From positions 186,001-250,000 of the forward strand of contig CAWBKK010000010.1 of the NCBI GenBank assembly GCA_963789355.1: DNA of 64,000 bases. Direction: 5' to 3'. Below the pieces are notes generated by a model. It was given only the letters and a program-made list of their open reading frames with translations. It was not told the DNA's origin and did not search any database. Of the stretch, positions 23,019 through 31,862 are shown piece by piece. Position 1 is the first letter of the stretch. Every line of letters begins with the position of its first letter. Both the position numbers and the translations under genes were made by a program. Source of the DNA: Gaiellasilicea sp963789355. GTDB taxonomy: Bacteria > Actinomycetota > Thermoleophilia > Gaiellales > Gaiellaceae.

Positions 23019-23997
23019 ACCGGCGAACCCAGAACGCCGTGCGATCGAGATACGCAGTCTCGGCCGCCCTGCCGTACGAGCCCCAGGCGCCTTCGTACGA
23101 CTCGTAGCCGCTCCGGTTGCTCCGTGCCGGCTCGATCTGCGTACCCTCGTGCCACTCGTTGTAGCTCGTGATCGTGACCAGGTCGGCCCGGGCGCGAACG
23201 GCCCCGCGCCACATTCCGTCGTAACGAGCCCCGTCCCGACGGGGCTTGACCCGCGCGTCGGACGTCGCCCGGCGGGCGTCGTAGCCGGGCCCGACCGACG
23301 GTGCGCACAGCAGCTTCAGGCGTCGCGCCTGCTCGCAGAGGCGCGGGAACAGCCCGCCGCCGAAGAGCAGGACGTCATAGGTGTAGAGACCGTCGAAGCC
23401 GCCTGCGGCCGCCCGACCGGCGAGATTCGTGTTCGCGAAGACGCGGACGCCGTCGAGACGGGAGTTCATCCCGGCCCACTCGGCATCGGGCAGCTCCACC
23501 GACGCCCAGACGTAGAAGTCGGAGATCCCCTGTCCCCGCAGGTAGGCGATGTCCGCCTCGGTCGAGGCGACCGTCCTGCCGGCGTAGGGCTCGACATGCG
23601 CAGCCACCGCGAGCCCGTGGCGGCGCGCTGCGCCGATCAGCTGGGGCAGCCGCCGGTCCTCCCGCGAGTCCCGCCCCCACCAGGACGTGATCACGACACC
23701 GATTCCCGCCGCAGCGATCTCCCGCATCTGGGCGTCGAGGACGACCGTGTCCGCCGACGAGTAGACGCCGCGCGCCGGGTAAAAGCTCGAGGCGACGTCC
23801 GCGGGCGGCCGCATCCCACCCTGCTGCCAATGGGCGTAGTGACCGTCGCTTCGCGGGGTGGCGAACCAGGGGTAGTAGAAGATCCCGACGCGCCCCGACG
23901 GCACGAGCGGCCCTGGCGCAGTGTGGTTCGAGATCGCGGCCGCAGGCCAGGCGCACGCGGCCGCGGTGAGGAAGAGGGCTAGCCGCACGAGCCGCAA
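23005..23997 (-). CDS. GH99-like glycoside hydrolase-related secreted protein
   Basis: A protein of about 330 residues with an N-terminal signal peptide (LALFLTAAACAWPAAA). The motifs FYYPWFATP, ITSWWG and TSYNEWHEGTQIEPA match the GH99/GH71-like (endo-alpha-mannosidase-type) TIM-barrel family. It probably acts outside the cell on a polysaccharide; the specificity is unknown. The start is uncertain: TTG at 23997 lies 9 nt after TACGAT, GTG at 23988 is also suitable, and a TTG at 24021 gives the longest form. The 3' end overlaps the convergent amidohydrolase by 14 bp. Confidence 0.8.
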   Translation of the reverse strand: MRLVRLALFLTAAACAWPAAAISNHTAPGPLVPSGRVGIFYYPWFATPRSDGHYAHWQQGGMRPPADVASSFYPARGVYSSADTVVLDAQMREIAAAGIGVVITSWWGRDSREDRRLPQLIGAARRHGLAVAAHVEPYAGRTVASTEADIAYLRGQGISDFYVWASVELPDAEWAGMNSRLDGVRVFANTNLAGRAAAGGFDGLYTYDVLLFGGGLFPRLCEQARRLKLLCAPSVGPGYDARRATSDARVKPRRDGARYDGMWRGAVRARADLVTITSYNEWHEGTQIEPARSNRSGYESYEGAWGSYGRAAETAYLDRTAFWVRRFMRR

Positions 23998-24111
23998 CGT
24001 CGCCGGATCGTACTGTGCCAACCGGCCGAAATCTACTGGTTTCTTTGCGAGACTTCCGTCGCCGTCGCCCGGGTGAGAAAGGAATCTCCCCCGAGAGGCC
24101 TCTATCTAGGT

Positions 24112-24210
24112 ATGAGAACGCAACCGCTGGGATGGTTCGTCGTCGCCGTCTGGGCGATTGTCTGCGTGCTGCTCGCGGTCGTGATCATGGCCGTGACCGT
24201 TCTGGGGTAG
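24112..24210 (+). CDS. 32-residue single-span membrane peptide
   Basis: A short ORF from ATG to TAG whose product has a charged N-terminus (MRTQPLG) and one continuous hydrophobic segment (FVVAVWAIVCVLLAVVIMAV). It lies between the divergent GH99-like gene and tRNA-Pro. The ribosome site is weak (TAGG directly before the ATG). The function is unknown; the hydrophobic pattern is the main support. Confidence 0.45.
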   Translation: MRTQPLGWFVVAVWAIVCVLLAVVIMAVTVLG

Positions 24211-24241
24211 CCCGGCACCTCGGCTAGACTCTCGTTCCCAT

Positions 24242-24315
24242 CGGGGAGTGGCGTAGCCTGGTAGCGCGCTCGGCTGGGGGCCGAGAGGTCGCGAGTTCGA
24301 ATCTCGCCTCCCCGA
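24242..24315 (+). tRNA. tRNA-Pro (GGG anticodon)
   Basis: A full 74-nt cloverleaf: 7-bp acceptor CGGGGAG/CTCCCCG, anticodon stem CTCGG/CCGAG with loop CTGGGGG (anticodon GGG, reading CCC), and T arm GCGAG-TTCGAAT-CTCGC. The CCA end is not encoded, so it depends on the CCA-adding enzyme encoded at 39.8-41.2 kb. The prolyl-tRNA synthetase gene is close by. Confidence 0.96.
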
Positions 24316-24382
24316 CTCCCACCCGCCGTCGCAAAAAGTCAGACCCGACGGCCAGTTGTAGAACCGTCGAGCGAGGATCACG

Positions 24383-24913
24383 ATGGGTGACCTGATGCGG
24401 CGCATCCGGTTCACCACGCTCGCGATTTCGCTCGCCCTTCTGGGCGTGCTCGTGGCCGGCGCCCAGGCACGCATGCTCCAGCCTGCCGAACCGACGGTCT
24501 CGTGTGACCAGATCGTCCTCCGCGACCGCTCCGGTGCCGAGGACGGGTTCCGGGTGCTGCTCGGCGCCGTCTCCGTCCCCGGAGTGCGCCAGCTCGCGGC
24601 CGGCTCCGCCTCGACGCCGGGCCGGCAGTGGCGCTACTACCGCAACGCCGGGATTGCGATCCGCGCGGGAACGAGGGCGGTCACCGTCTCCGTTCCCGAA
24701 GGCTGGCGAAATCGCGTCGCCCTCTCGTGGGGGGACAGCCCAGCGTCGAGCTCGCTGCGCTTCGCTCCGTGCGGTGCGGCACCGGCCAGGGCCTGGAACT
24801 CCTATTCGGGCGGCTTCCACCTCCGCACGCGAGGAGACTGCGTGCCGTTGATCGTCCGCGTCGGCGGGATGAGCACGACGGTTCGGGTCGGCGTCGGCCG
24901 CGCCTGCGGCTAG
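24383..24913 (+). CDS. Secreted protein of unknown function
   Basis: A 176-residue protein with a typical signal peptide (FTTLAISLALLGVLVAGAQA) and three or four cysteines in the mature part, including VSCDQIVL, FAPCG and a C-terminal ACG, which suggests disulfides. GAGGATC precedes the ATG. The stop overlaps that of the convergent XRE gene in a shared CTAG. No family is recognised. Confidence 0.75.
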   Translation: MGDLMRRIRFTTLAISLALLGVLVAGAQARMLQPAEPTVSCDQIVLRDRSGAEDGFRVLLGAVSVPGVRQLAAGSASTPGRQWRYYRNAGIAIRAGTRAVTVSVPEGWRNRVALSWGDSPASSSLRFAPCGAAPARAWNSYSGGFHLRTRGDCVPLIVRVGGMSTTVRVGVGRACG

Positions 24914-25209
24914 ACAGCAAGGCGCTTGTAGAGCCGATCGACGAGGTCCGGCATCTCCTCGAGGCGATCCGCGATCACGCGCAGGCGGTACTCGCGGAAG
25001 TGCTCCGCGTCGACACCCAGCGCGTCCGCGAGCCGCACAACGACCTCCTTCGAGGGCACCGGCCGGTTGCCGTGCACGAGGTGATTGAGGTAGCCGGCCG
25101 AGAGGCCGGTCTTGGCGGCGAGGCCGCGGTACGTGAGCCCCGTCTCCCCCATCAGCCGCTCGATCGTGCGGCCGAATTGGTCCTCGCTGTACTTCCGCCT
25201 GCGAGCCAT
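24910..25209 (-). CDS. XRE family helix-turn-helix regulator
   Basis: A 99-residue protein with an N-terminal Cro/C1-type HTH at about residues 15-70 (ERLMGETGLTYRGLAAKTG, SAGYLNHLVHG) and a helical C-terminus. The ATG overlaps the proS stop by one base (TGATG), so it is translated after proS. It has no ligand-binding domain. The targets are unknown. Confidence 0.85.
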   Translation of the reverse strand: MARRRKYSEDQFGRTIERLMGETGLTYRGLAAKTGLSAGYLNHLVHGNRPVPSKEVVVRLADALGVDAEHFREYRLRVIADRLEEMPDLVDRLYKRLAV

Positions 25210-26891
25210 CAACGAGCGACTACCCGTTTTGCGAGCTCTAAACTCGCAACCCGGGACTCGGCTCCGTTCGTTCGGTCCTTCAGGTCGACGGCGCCGTCTT
25301 CTAGGGTCTTCTTGCCGACGGTCACGCGGAGCGGGCAGCCGATCAGATCCGCGTCGGCGAACTTCTCGCCGGGGCGGAGCTCGCGATCGTCGAGGAGCAC
25401 GTCGAGCCCCTCGGCCGAGAGTGACGCGGCGACCTGCTCGCCGATCTCGACGAGCTCCGGGTTGTCCCAGCCGAGGACGACGAGATGGACGTCGTAGGGA
25501 GCGATCTCCGCGGGCCAGATCATTCCCTGCTCGCTTCCGTGCTGCTCGACCGCCGCGGCGAGGACGCGACCGGGGCCGATGCCGTAGGAGCCCATCACGA
25601 TCAGCTTCTCGACCCCGTCCTCGTCCAGGTACTTGGCTCCGAAGGGCTCCGAGAAGCGCGTCCCGAGCTTGAAGATGTGACCGACCTCGATCGCGGTCTG
25701 GAACCCGAGCCTGCCCCCGCAGACAGGGCAGCCGTCGCCCTCTCGCGGCTGGCGGATGTCTGCGAACTCCGGGTGATAATCCCGGCCCGCCTCGACGCCG
25801 CGCAGATGCCACCCGGTGCGGTTCGCCCCCGCGACGAACTGCCCCTCGCGCAGCGCCTCGTCGGCGAGAATCGGGCCGGAGAAGCCCACGGGGCCGAGTG
25901 AGCCACCCTCGGCGCCGAAGCCGGCGACGATCTCCGCGTCGGTCGCCGCGCGGAAGTCCGCGCCGAGCGCCGACTGCAGCTTCGCCTCCTCGAGGCGGTC
26001 GTCGCCACGCAGGAGCGCGAGCACGAGCGTGCCGTCGTCCTGCACGACCGGCATCGCCTTCGTGGTCGCGGCGAGGTCGATTGAGAGCAACTGCGCGAGC
26101 GCCTCGCACGTCCGCGTGTCCGGGGTCTCGACCTCGCCGGGCGCGTCGAGCCGCTCCGGGAAGTGGGGCACGCGCGGGATGCCGAGAGCAATCTCGAGGT
26201 CGGCCGCGTAGTCGCCGTTCTCGCAGGTGACGAGCGTGTTTTCGCCGGAGCCCGACGGCGCAAGGAAGTCCATCGATTCCTTGCCCCCCATCATCCCGCT
26301 CTCCGCCTGGACGCAGTACGTCTCGAGGCCGCACCGCTCGAAGATCCGCTCGTAGGCGCCCTTGTGCGCCTGGAAACTGACGTTGAGGCCGGCCTCGTCG
26401 CGGTCGAACGAGTACGAGTCCTTCATGATGAACTCGCGGACACGCAGGAGGCCTCCGCGGGGGCGCGGCTCGTCGCGATCCTTCGTCTGGAAGTGATACC
26501 AGGACTGCGGCAGCTGTCTGTAGCTCTGGAGCTCGAGCGAGTGGAACGTGAACGTCTCCTCGTGCGTGAGCGGAAGCACATGGCGGCGGCCGGCCCTGTC
26601 CTCGAGGTGAAAGAGCTCGGGGATGCCGATCCGCCCGCTCTGCTCCCAGAGCTCCGCGGGGGTGAGCACGGGCGCGAACATCTCCTGGGCGCCGATCGTC
26701 TCGTGCTCCTCGCGGATGATCTGCTCGATCTTCCGGTGGACGCGCCAGCCGAGCGGCAGGAACGTCCAGAGCCCGGCGCTGACCTGGCGGATGAAGCCGC
26801 CGCGGACGAGCAGCTTGTGCGAGAGCGCCTCGGCGTCCGTGGGAGCATCGCGCAGGGTCGGGAGGAAGAGCTTCGATGCGCGCGCGATCAT
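25209..26891 (-). CDS. proS: Prolyl-tRNA synthetase, bacterial type
   Basis: A 560-residue class II synthetase. Motif 2 is in LTHEETFTFH...RVREFIMKDSYSF, motif 3 in MGSYGIGPGRVLAA, an inserted YbaK-like editing domain lies at about residues 230-390, and an anticodon-binding domain ends the protein. It charges tRNA-Pro and edits Ala-tRNA-Pro. TAGTCT ends 6 nt before the ATG, so the transcript is probably leaderless and separate from ispG. The XRE gene follows in the same transcript. Confidence 0.96.
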   Translation of the reverse strand: MIARASKLFLPTLRDAPTDAEALSHKLLVRGGFIRQVSAGLWTFLPLGWRVHRKIEQIIREEHETIGAQEMFAPVLTPAELWEQSGRIGIPELFHLEDRAGRRHVLPLTHEETFTFHSLELQSYRQLPQSWYHFQTKDRDEPRPRGGLLRVREFIMKDSYSFDRDEAGLNVSFQAHKGAYERIFERCGLETYCVQAESGMMGGKESMDFLAPSGSGENTLVTCENGDYAADLEIALGIPRVPHFPERLDAPGEVETPDTRTCEALAQLLSIDLAATTKAMPVVQDDGTLVLALLRGDDRLEEAKLQSALGADFRAATDAEIVAGFGAEGGSLGPVGFSGPILADEALREGQFVAGANRTGWHLRGVEAGRDYHPEFADIRQPREGDGCPVCGGRLGFQTAIEVGHIFKLGTRFSEPFGAKYLDEDGVEKLIVMGSYGIGPGRVLAAAVEQHGSEQGMIWPAEIAPYDVHLVVLGWDNPELVEIGEQVAASLSAEGLDVLLDDRELRPGEKFADADLIGCPLRVTVGKKTLEDGAVDLKDRTNGAESRVASLELAKRVVAR

Positions 26892-26897
26892 CGGCGC

Positions 26898-26903
26898 AGA
26901 CTA
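26898..26903 (-). promoter_or_regulatory. -10 element (TAGTCT) of proS
   Basis: Minus-strand TAGTCT overlaps the last codon and stop of ispG and ends 6 nt before the proS ATG, which points to a leaderless proS transcript. Confidence 0.45.
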
Positions 26904-28034
26904 GTCCAGAGGAATCAAGGAAGCTTCGGCCATCGCGAGCGCCGCGGGCTTCGCCATCCTCAGCCGCTTCGGGCGCTGCATCCCCCGCTCGAGCCAGCGG
27001 TCGATCTCGAAGAAGAGCTCGTCGATCAGGATGTCGGAGCTGACCTTCTTGAGCACGCGGCCATGCGCGTAGATGAAGCCGACGTCGCGGCCGCCCGCGA
27101 TCCCGAAGTCGGCGTCGCCCGCCTCCCCCGGTCCGTTGACGGCGCAGCCCATCACCGCGACCTCGAACGCTTGCGGGTAGGCCCTCAGCCGCTCCTCGAC
27201 GACCACCGCGAGCTTCTCGACGCCGACGTTGTCCCGGCCGCAGGAGGGGCACGAGATCATCACCGGGCCGCGTTCGCGCAGGCCGAGCGCCTTGAGGATC
27301 TCGAACGCCGTCTCGACTTCCTTGACCGGGTCGGCGGTGAGCGAGACGCGGATCGTGTCGCCGATCCCGTCCGAGAGCAGCGCGCCCATGCCGACGGCGC
27401 TCTTGATCGAACCGGAGAACGGCGTGCCTGCCTCGGTGACGCCGAGATGGAGCGGGTACGGCACCTTCGCGGCGAGCATCCGGTAGGCGCGAATCATCGT
27501 CGGCACGTGCGTCGACTTGACGGAGATCTTGAAGTTGCGGTAGTCGAGCCGCTCGAGCAGCTCTACCTCCTCGATCGCCGCGGCGACGAGAGCCTCGGCC
27601 TGGTCGGTCTGGGCGAGCTCGTGCAGGTGCTTCGGCAGCGAGCCCGAGTTGGCGCCGATCCGCATCGGAATGCCCGCCCGCTTGGCCGCGTCGACGACCA
27701 GAGCGACCTTGTCCGGGCCGCCGATGTTGCCCGGGTTGATCCGGACGGCGGCGACACCCGCGTCGATCGCCTTCAGCGCGAGGCTGGCATTGAAGTGGAT
27801 GTCCGCGATCACCGGGATCGGGCTGAAGCGGACGATCCGGGCGAGCGCCTCGGCGTCCTCGGTCTTCGGGACGGCGCAGCGGACGACCTCGCAGCCGGCC
27901 GACGCGAGGGCGGCGATCTGCGCCGTGGTCGCCTCGACGTCGTGCGTCTGCGTCAGCGTCATCGACTGGACGACGACGGGCGCACCGCCACCGATCGCGA
28001 CGTTGCCGACCTTGATTCCGAGCTCCGAGGCCAT
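26901..28034 (-). CDS. ispG: 4-hydroxy-3-methylbut-2-enyl-diphosphate synthase IspG
   Basis: A 377-residue [4Fe-4S] enzyme that converts MEcPP to HMBPP in the MEP isoprenoid pathway. Cluster cysteines are in SCPSCGRDN and VMGCAVNGPGEA, and the N-terminal TIM barrel has PVVVQSMTLTQTHDVEAT. The ATG at 28034 is preferred to the GTG one codon upstream because TACCCT ends 7 nt before it. It shares the region with dxr and uppS, so several steps from MEP to undecaprenyl diphosphate are clustered. Confidence 0.96.
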   Translation of the reverse strand: MASELGIKVGNVAIGGGAPVVVQSMTLTQTHDVEATTAQIAALASAGCEVVRCAVPKTEDAEALARIVRFSPIPVIADIHFNASLALKAIDAGVAAVRINPGNIGGPDKVALVVDAAKRAGIPMRIGANSGSLPKHLHELAQTDQAEALVAAAIEEVELLERLDYRNFKISVKSTHVPTMIRAYRMLAAKVPYPLHLGVTEAGTPFSGSIKSAVGMGALLSDGIGDTIRVSLTADPVKEVETAFEILKALGLRERGPVMISCPSCGRDNVGVEKLAVVVEERLRAYPQAFEVAVMGCAVNGPGEAGDADFGIAGGRDVGFIYAHGRVLKKVSSDILIDELFFEIDRWLERGMQRPKRLRMAKPAALAMAEASLIPLD

Positions 28035-28041
28035 CACCCGA

Positions 28042-28047
28042 AGGGTA
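28042..28047 (-). promoter_or_regulatory. -10 element (TACCCT) of ispG
   Basis: Minus-strand TACCCT ends 7 nt before the ATG at 28034, so ispG probably has its own leaderless transcript. Confidence 0.45.
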
Positions 28048-28062
28048 GCCGCGCGCCGCTCT

Positions 28063-29277
28063 TCAGTCGCCCAAGCGGCCTATGTCGTTCGTCAGCCCGA
28101 TGAAGAAGAGCAGCAGCACGACGGCGATTCCCACGACGGAGACGCGTTCGTAGACCTCGCGCGCGACGGCCCGGCCGCGGATCCCTTCGATCAGGGAGAA
28201 CGCGATGTGGCCGCCGTCGAGCGGGAGCAGCGGGAGCAGGTTCAGGAGCGCGAGCGAGAGGCTGATCAGGCCGAGCACCCAGAGGTACGTGTCCGTGCCC
28301 TGCTCCACCGCCTCGGAAGAACCCTGGACGATCCCGACGGGACTCGAGATCTCGTCGCGGCCGCTCCCTGTCACCAGGCGCCCGACCGACTTGCCGATCT
28401 CCTTGGTCACCTCCCACGTCACCCGGAACGACTCCCCGATCGATGCGATCGGCCCGAACTCCTCCGAGCGCTCCGGCCGAACCGGGCGCAGCTGCAGCGT
28501 CTCCCCGTCGCGCTGGACGGTCAGCTGAACGGATGCGCCGCGGGAGTCCTGGATCGTCGGCCGGATCGACTCACCGTCGACCCGAGTGCCGTTGATCGCG
28601 AGGATCTTGTCGCCCGCCTGCACGCCGGCGGACTCGGCGGGCGAGTCGGCCAGCACGTCGTTGACGGTGGCGCTGACGCTGTCGCTCGTGCCGCGGAGCT
28701 CGAACCCGAGCCGGTAGCTACCGCTCAGCGTCAGGAAGAGCACGGCGAAGATCGCGATCGAGAGGACGAGATTCGCCGCCGGGCCGGCGAAGATGACGGC
28801 GACGCGCTTCCAGGTCTTCGCCCGCCAGTACGCGTCGGGCGCGAGCGCGTCCGCAGTCTCGGCCAACCCGCGCTCGGCCGACTTCTGCGCGAGCGGCGAG
28901 ATCGATGCCTCGGGTAGGGCGTCCCGCACCCGCTCGAGCGCGCCGACGGCGCCGTCGTAGTCGTTCTCGTCCAAGTGCCGGCGGAGCTCGCCGACCGGCC
29001 GTCCGAGCGGCGGCGCCTCCTCGATTGCGCGGCGGAAGTGGATGTCGAGATCGCCCGAGGCGGGCCTGTGCATCCCGGGGATCTTCACGTAGCCGCCGAG
29101 CGGGATCGCGCCGATGCCGTACTCGATCCCGTTCCGCTTCGTCTTGGCGACCGCCGGCGGGAAGCCGATATAGAACTTGCGCGGGTTCATCCCGACCGCG
29201 CGAGCGACGAAGAAGTGGCCGGCCTCGTGGATGAGGATCAGAAACGCGAGGCCGAGCAGCGAGACGAAGATGCTCAT
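28063..29277 (-). CDS. rseP: Site-2 intramembrane metalloprotease RseP (M50B)
   Basis: A 404-residue polytopic zinc protease. HEAGH at residues 17-21 in the first membrane helix binds zinc, a PDZ domain lies at about 190-275 (DSPAESAGVQAGDKILAINGT), and the third metal ligand region is in LLPLLPLDGGH. It cleaves transmembrane anti-sigma factors or signal peptide remnants in the membrane. The start overlaps the dxr stop by 4 bp. A 100-residue soluble insertion (about 65-150) between the first helices is longer than in E. coli RseP. Confidence 0.93.
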   Translation of the reverse strand: MSIFVSLLGLAFLILIHEAGHFFVARAVGMNPRKFYIGFPPAVAKTKRNGIEYGIGAIPLGGYVKIPGMHRPASGDLDIHFRRAIEEAPPLGRPVGELRRHLDENDYDGAVGALERVRDALPEASISPLAQKSAERGLAETADALAPDAYWRAKTWKRVAVIFAGPAANLVLSIAIFAVLFLTLSGSYRLGFELRGTSDSVSATVNDVLADSPAESAGVQAGDKILAINGTRVDGESIRPTIQDSRGASVQLTVQRDGETLQLRPVRPERSEEFGPIASIGESFRVTWEVTKEIGKSVGRLVTGSGRDEISSPVGIVQGSSEAVEQGTDTYLWVLGLISLSLALLNLLPLLPLDGGHIAFSLIEGIRGRAVAREVYERVSVVGIAVVLLLFFIGLTNDIGRLGD

Positions 29278-30350
29278 CCGACGGGGACGCCGCGATCCGC
29301 GAGCCGCCGCGCTTCGGCGTCCGCCTCGACGAGCTCGGCGAGATCTCTCGCCGACGAGCCGTCGGCAGCGTCGAGCGCTGCCTCGACGACCTCGGCGATC
29401 CCGAGGAACGGGAGGCGGCCGTCGAGGAACGCCGCGACCGCCACCTCGTTGGCCGCGTTGAGTACGGCCGGGAACGTCCCACCCGCTTCCCCCGCGCGGC
29501 GCGCGAGCGCCAGCAGCGGGAAGGCATCCAGGTCGGGCGCCGAGAACTCGAGTGTCAGCCCCCCGGCGAGATCGAGCTGAGGGACCTCGGTGGCGGCTCG
29601 GTCCGGATAGCTGAGCGCGTACGAGATGGGAACGGTCATGTCCGGATAGCCGAGGTGCGCGAGCATGGCCCCGTCGCGGAGGCGGACGAGCGAGTGGACG
29701 ATCGAAGAGGGCTGGACGACGACCTCGATCTGGTCGTACGGGATGCCGAAGAGGAAGTGCGCCTCGATCAGCTCGAGTCCCTTGTTGGCGAGCGTGGCCG
29801 AGTCGACGGTGATCTTCGGGCCCATGCTCCAGGTGGGATGAGCGAGCGCGTCCTCGACGGTCACATGGGCGAGATCGCTGCGCGACCGCCCCCGGAACGG
29901 CCCGCCCGACGCGGTCAGGACGAGCGAGCCGACCGACCCGGGCTCACGCCCCTCGAGGCACTGGAAGAGCGCGGAGTGCTCGGAGTCGACCGGGAGCAGC
30001 CGTCCTCCACCCCGCTCCTTCGCCGCGACCGCGAGCTCACCGGCGGCGACGAGACTCTCCTTGTTCGCGAGCGCGAGGGTGACGCCGCACTCGAGCGCCC
30101 AGAGGGTCGCGCCGACGCCGGCGAAGCCGACGATCGCGTTCAGGACGAGGTCCGGTTGCGCGGTCTCGAGCAGCTCGGTGACGTCCCCTCCCACCTGGAC
30201 GTGCGCGACGCCGTGCTCTCGCGCGAGCGCGGTCAGGTCGGAGGAGCCCGACGCGAGCGCGCACAGCTCCAGCTCCGGGTTCCGCTCCACGACCTCGATC
30301 GCCTGCCGGCCGATCGAGCCGGTGGCGCCGAGCAGCGCAATCCGCTTCAC
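29274..30350 (-). CDS. dxr: 1-deoxy-D-xylulose-5-phosphate reductoisomerase
   Basis: A 358-residue enzyme that converts DXP to MEP with NADPH. The NADPH-binding loop is LLGATGSIG; active-site segments include ANKESLVAAGE, PVDSEHSALFQ and TVDSATLANKGLE. The GTG at 30350 (MKRIALLGA) is preferred to a TTG two codons upstream. It lies 15 bp after cdsA and overlaps rseP. Confidence 0.96.
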   Translation of the reverse strand: MKRIALLGATGSIGRQAIEVVERNPELELCALASGSSDLTALAREHGVAHVQVGGDVTELLETAQPDLVLNAIVGFAGVGATLWALECGVTLALANKESLVAAGELAVAAKERGGGRLLPVDSEHSALFQCLEGREPGSVGSLVLTASGGPFRGRSRSDLAHVTVEDALAHPTWSMGPKITVDSATLANKGLELIEAHFLFGIPYDQIEVVVQPSSIVHSLVRLRDGAMLAHLGYPDMTVPISYALSYPDRAATEVPQLDLAGGLTLEFSAPDLDAFPLLALARRAGEAGGTFPAVLNAANEVAVAAFLDGRLPFLGIAEVVEAALDAADGSSARDLAELVEADAEARRLADRGVPVG

Positions 30351-30365
30351 GCCCAACAGTGTGCC

Positions 30366-31157
30366 CTACACAAGGGCTATGACCACGTAGAAGGCCGCGA
30401 CCGAGGCGAAGAGATGAGCATCGATTCGGTCCAGCATCCCCCCGTGCCCTCCGAGCAGCCGACCTGAGTCCTTCACCTGAAGATCCCGTTTCACTGCGGA
30501 CTCGAACAGGTCCCCCGCCGCGCCCGCGAGCGCCAGCACGACGCCAAGCGCGAGCGATTCGGGGATGCTCAGGAAGTTCTGCTCGTAGAGCGCGAAGAAG
30601 ACCACGGCCACTGCCACGACCGTCCCCGCTACGAACCCCTCCCAGGTCTTGCCGGGAGAGAGGGCAGGCGCGAGCTTGTGGCGCCCGACGAGCCGCCCGA
30701 CGAAGTACGCCGCCGTGTCGTCCGCAAAGATTGCGAGCAAGACGGTGAAGATCGCCAGCCGGCCGTGCTCAGGGAGGTCGCGGAGCAGGAGCAGGTGGGC
30801 GAGCCCAAGGCCGATCCACGCGACGCCCAGCACGGTCGAGCCGATCGTGATCGTCCCCGACTGCCGCGTTTCGGCGATCCCGTAGAGCAGGAAGGCGAGG
30901 AGGAGGGTGAGCGTGAAACCGCCGATCATCCAGGTGGAGCCCCCGAGCTGCGCGCCGAGGAGTGTCGTTGCCGCACCGGCGTAGCCGGCCAGCACGAGCG
31001 GCCGCAGGTTGCGGGCCATCACGTAGAGCTCGTGCAGCGCTGCGAAAGCGACGACGAGGGCCAGCCCGAACAGCCACCACCCACCGAGGTAGACCAACCA
31101 GAGCACCACCGGCAGCGCCACCACCGTGACGAGGATGCGCGAGAGCAGCTGGCTCAT
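30366..31157 (-). CDS. cdsA: Phosphatidate cytidylyltransferase
   Basis: A 263-residue polytopic enzyme that makes CDP-diacylglycerol from phosphatidic acid and CTP. The family signature is present in full: SAVKRDLQVKDSGRLL, then GGHGGMLDRID. The ATG overlaps the uppS stop by 4 bp. Its product feeds the CDP-alcohol transferase encoded at 21.4 kb. Confidence 0.96.
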   Translation of the reverse strand: MSQLLSRILVTVVALPVVLWLVYLGGWWLFGLALVVAFAALHELYVMARNLRPLVLAGYAGAATTLLGAQLGGSTWMIGGFTLTLLLAFLLYGIAETRQSGTITIGSTVLGVAWIGLGLAHLLLLRDLPEHGRLAIFTVLLAIFADDTAAYFVGRLVGRHKLAPALSPGKTWEGFVAGTVVAVAVVFFALYEQNFLSIPESLALGVVLALAGAAGDLFESAVKRDLQVKDSGRLLGGHGGMLDRIDAHLFASVAAFYVVIALV

Positions 31158-31810
31158 CGGCCCCCGAAGCGCCTGCGCCGGGTCGCGTAGTCCGCCAGCG
31201 CGTTGCGGAGCTCGCCCTCGCCGAAGTCCGGCCAGAGCGTCTCGACGAAGACGAGCTCGGCGTACGCGAGCTGCCAGAGGAGGAAGTTCGAGAGCCGCAG
31301 CTCGCCCGAGGTTCTGATCAACAGGTCGGGATCCGGCAACTCGGGCGCGTAGAGCTGGGCTGCAAGCGACGTCTCGTCGACGTCCTCGCCGCGGACACCG
31401 GCCTCGACCAGGCGCCGCGCAGCCTCGACGAGCTCCGCTCTGCCCCCGTAGTCGAATGCAATCCAGAGCGCGAGCCGGTCGTTCGCGGCTGTCTCGGCCT
31501 CGAGTGCCGCCATCCGCTCCCGCAGCCAGTCGGGTGCCCGGTCGCGGCGGCCGATGAAGCGCGTGCGGACGCCCTGCTTGGCCAGATCGGGCAGCTCGCG
31601 CTCGATCGTCTCGCCAAAGATCTCCATCAGCGACTCGACCTCGTCGGCCGGACGCGTCCAGTTCTCGGTCGAGAAGGCGTAGACGGCGAGCGAGGTCACC
31701 CCGAGGTCGATCGCCGCCTCGACCGTCCGCCGGAGCGCGCGCGTGCCTTCCCGGTGGCCGTCGGCCACCGGCAGGCCGCGCCGCTCCGCCCAGCGGCCGT
31801 TACCGTCCAT
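31154..31810 (-). CDS. uppS: Isoprenyl transferase (undecaprenyl diphosphate synthase)
   Basis: A 218-residue cis-prenyltransferase. MDGNGRWAERRG holds the catalytic Asp, and RTSGELRLSNFLLWQLAYAE is the C-terminal signature. It extends farnesyl diphosphate to the lipid carrier for wall synthesis. The start is odd: the only canonical codon is the ATG inside the MDGNGRW motif. About 20 codons upstream are in frame and encode LARSVAII, the expected first beta strand, but contain no ATG, GTG or TTG. The true start may be non-canonical or altered by sequence error. Confidence 0.93.
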   Translation of the reverse strand: MDGNGRWAERRGLPVADGHREGTRALRRTVEAAIDLGVTSLAVYAFSTENWTRPADEVESLMEIFGETIERELPDLAKQGVRTRFIGRRDRAPDWLRERMAALEAETAANDRLALWIAFDYGGRAELVEAARRLVEAGVRGEDVDETSLAAQLYAPELPDPDLLIRTSGELRLSNFLLWQLAYAELVFVETLWPDFGEGELRNALADYATRRRRFGGR

Positions 31811-31862
31811 GATGATCGCGACGCTGCGGGCGAGGTCGGTCGCTTTGAGGTCGGTGGCGACC

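Noticed and set aside
24242..24315. tRNA-Pro as an integration site with adjacent mobile genes
   Set aside because: No integrase, transposase or repeated attachment sequence was seen on either side.
26163..28103. A 646-codon plus-strand frame opposite proS and ispG
   Set aside because: It is antisense to two enzymes with full motifs and has a biased composition.
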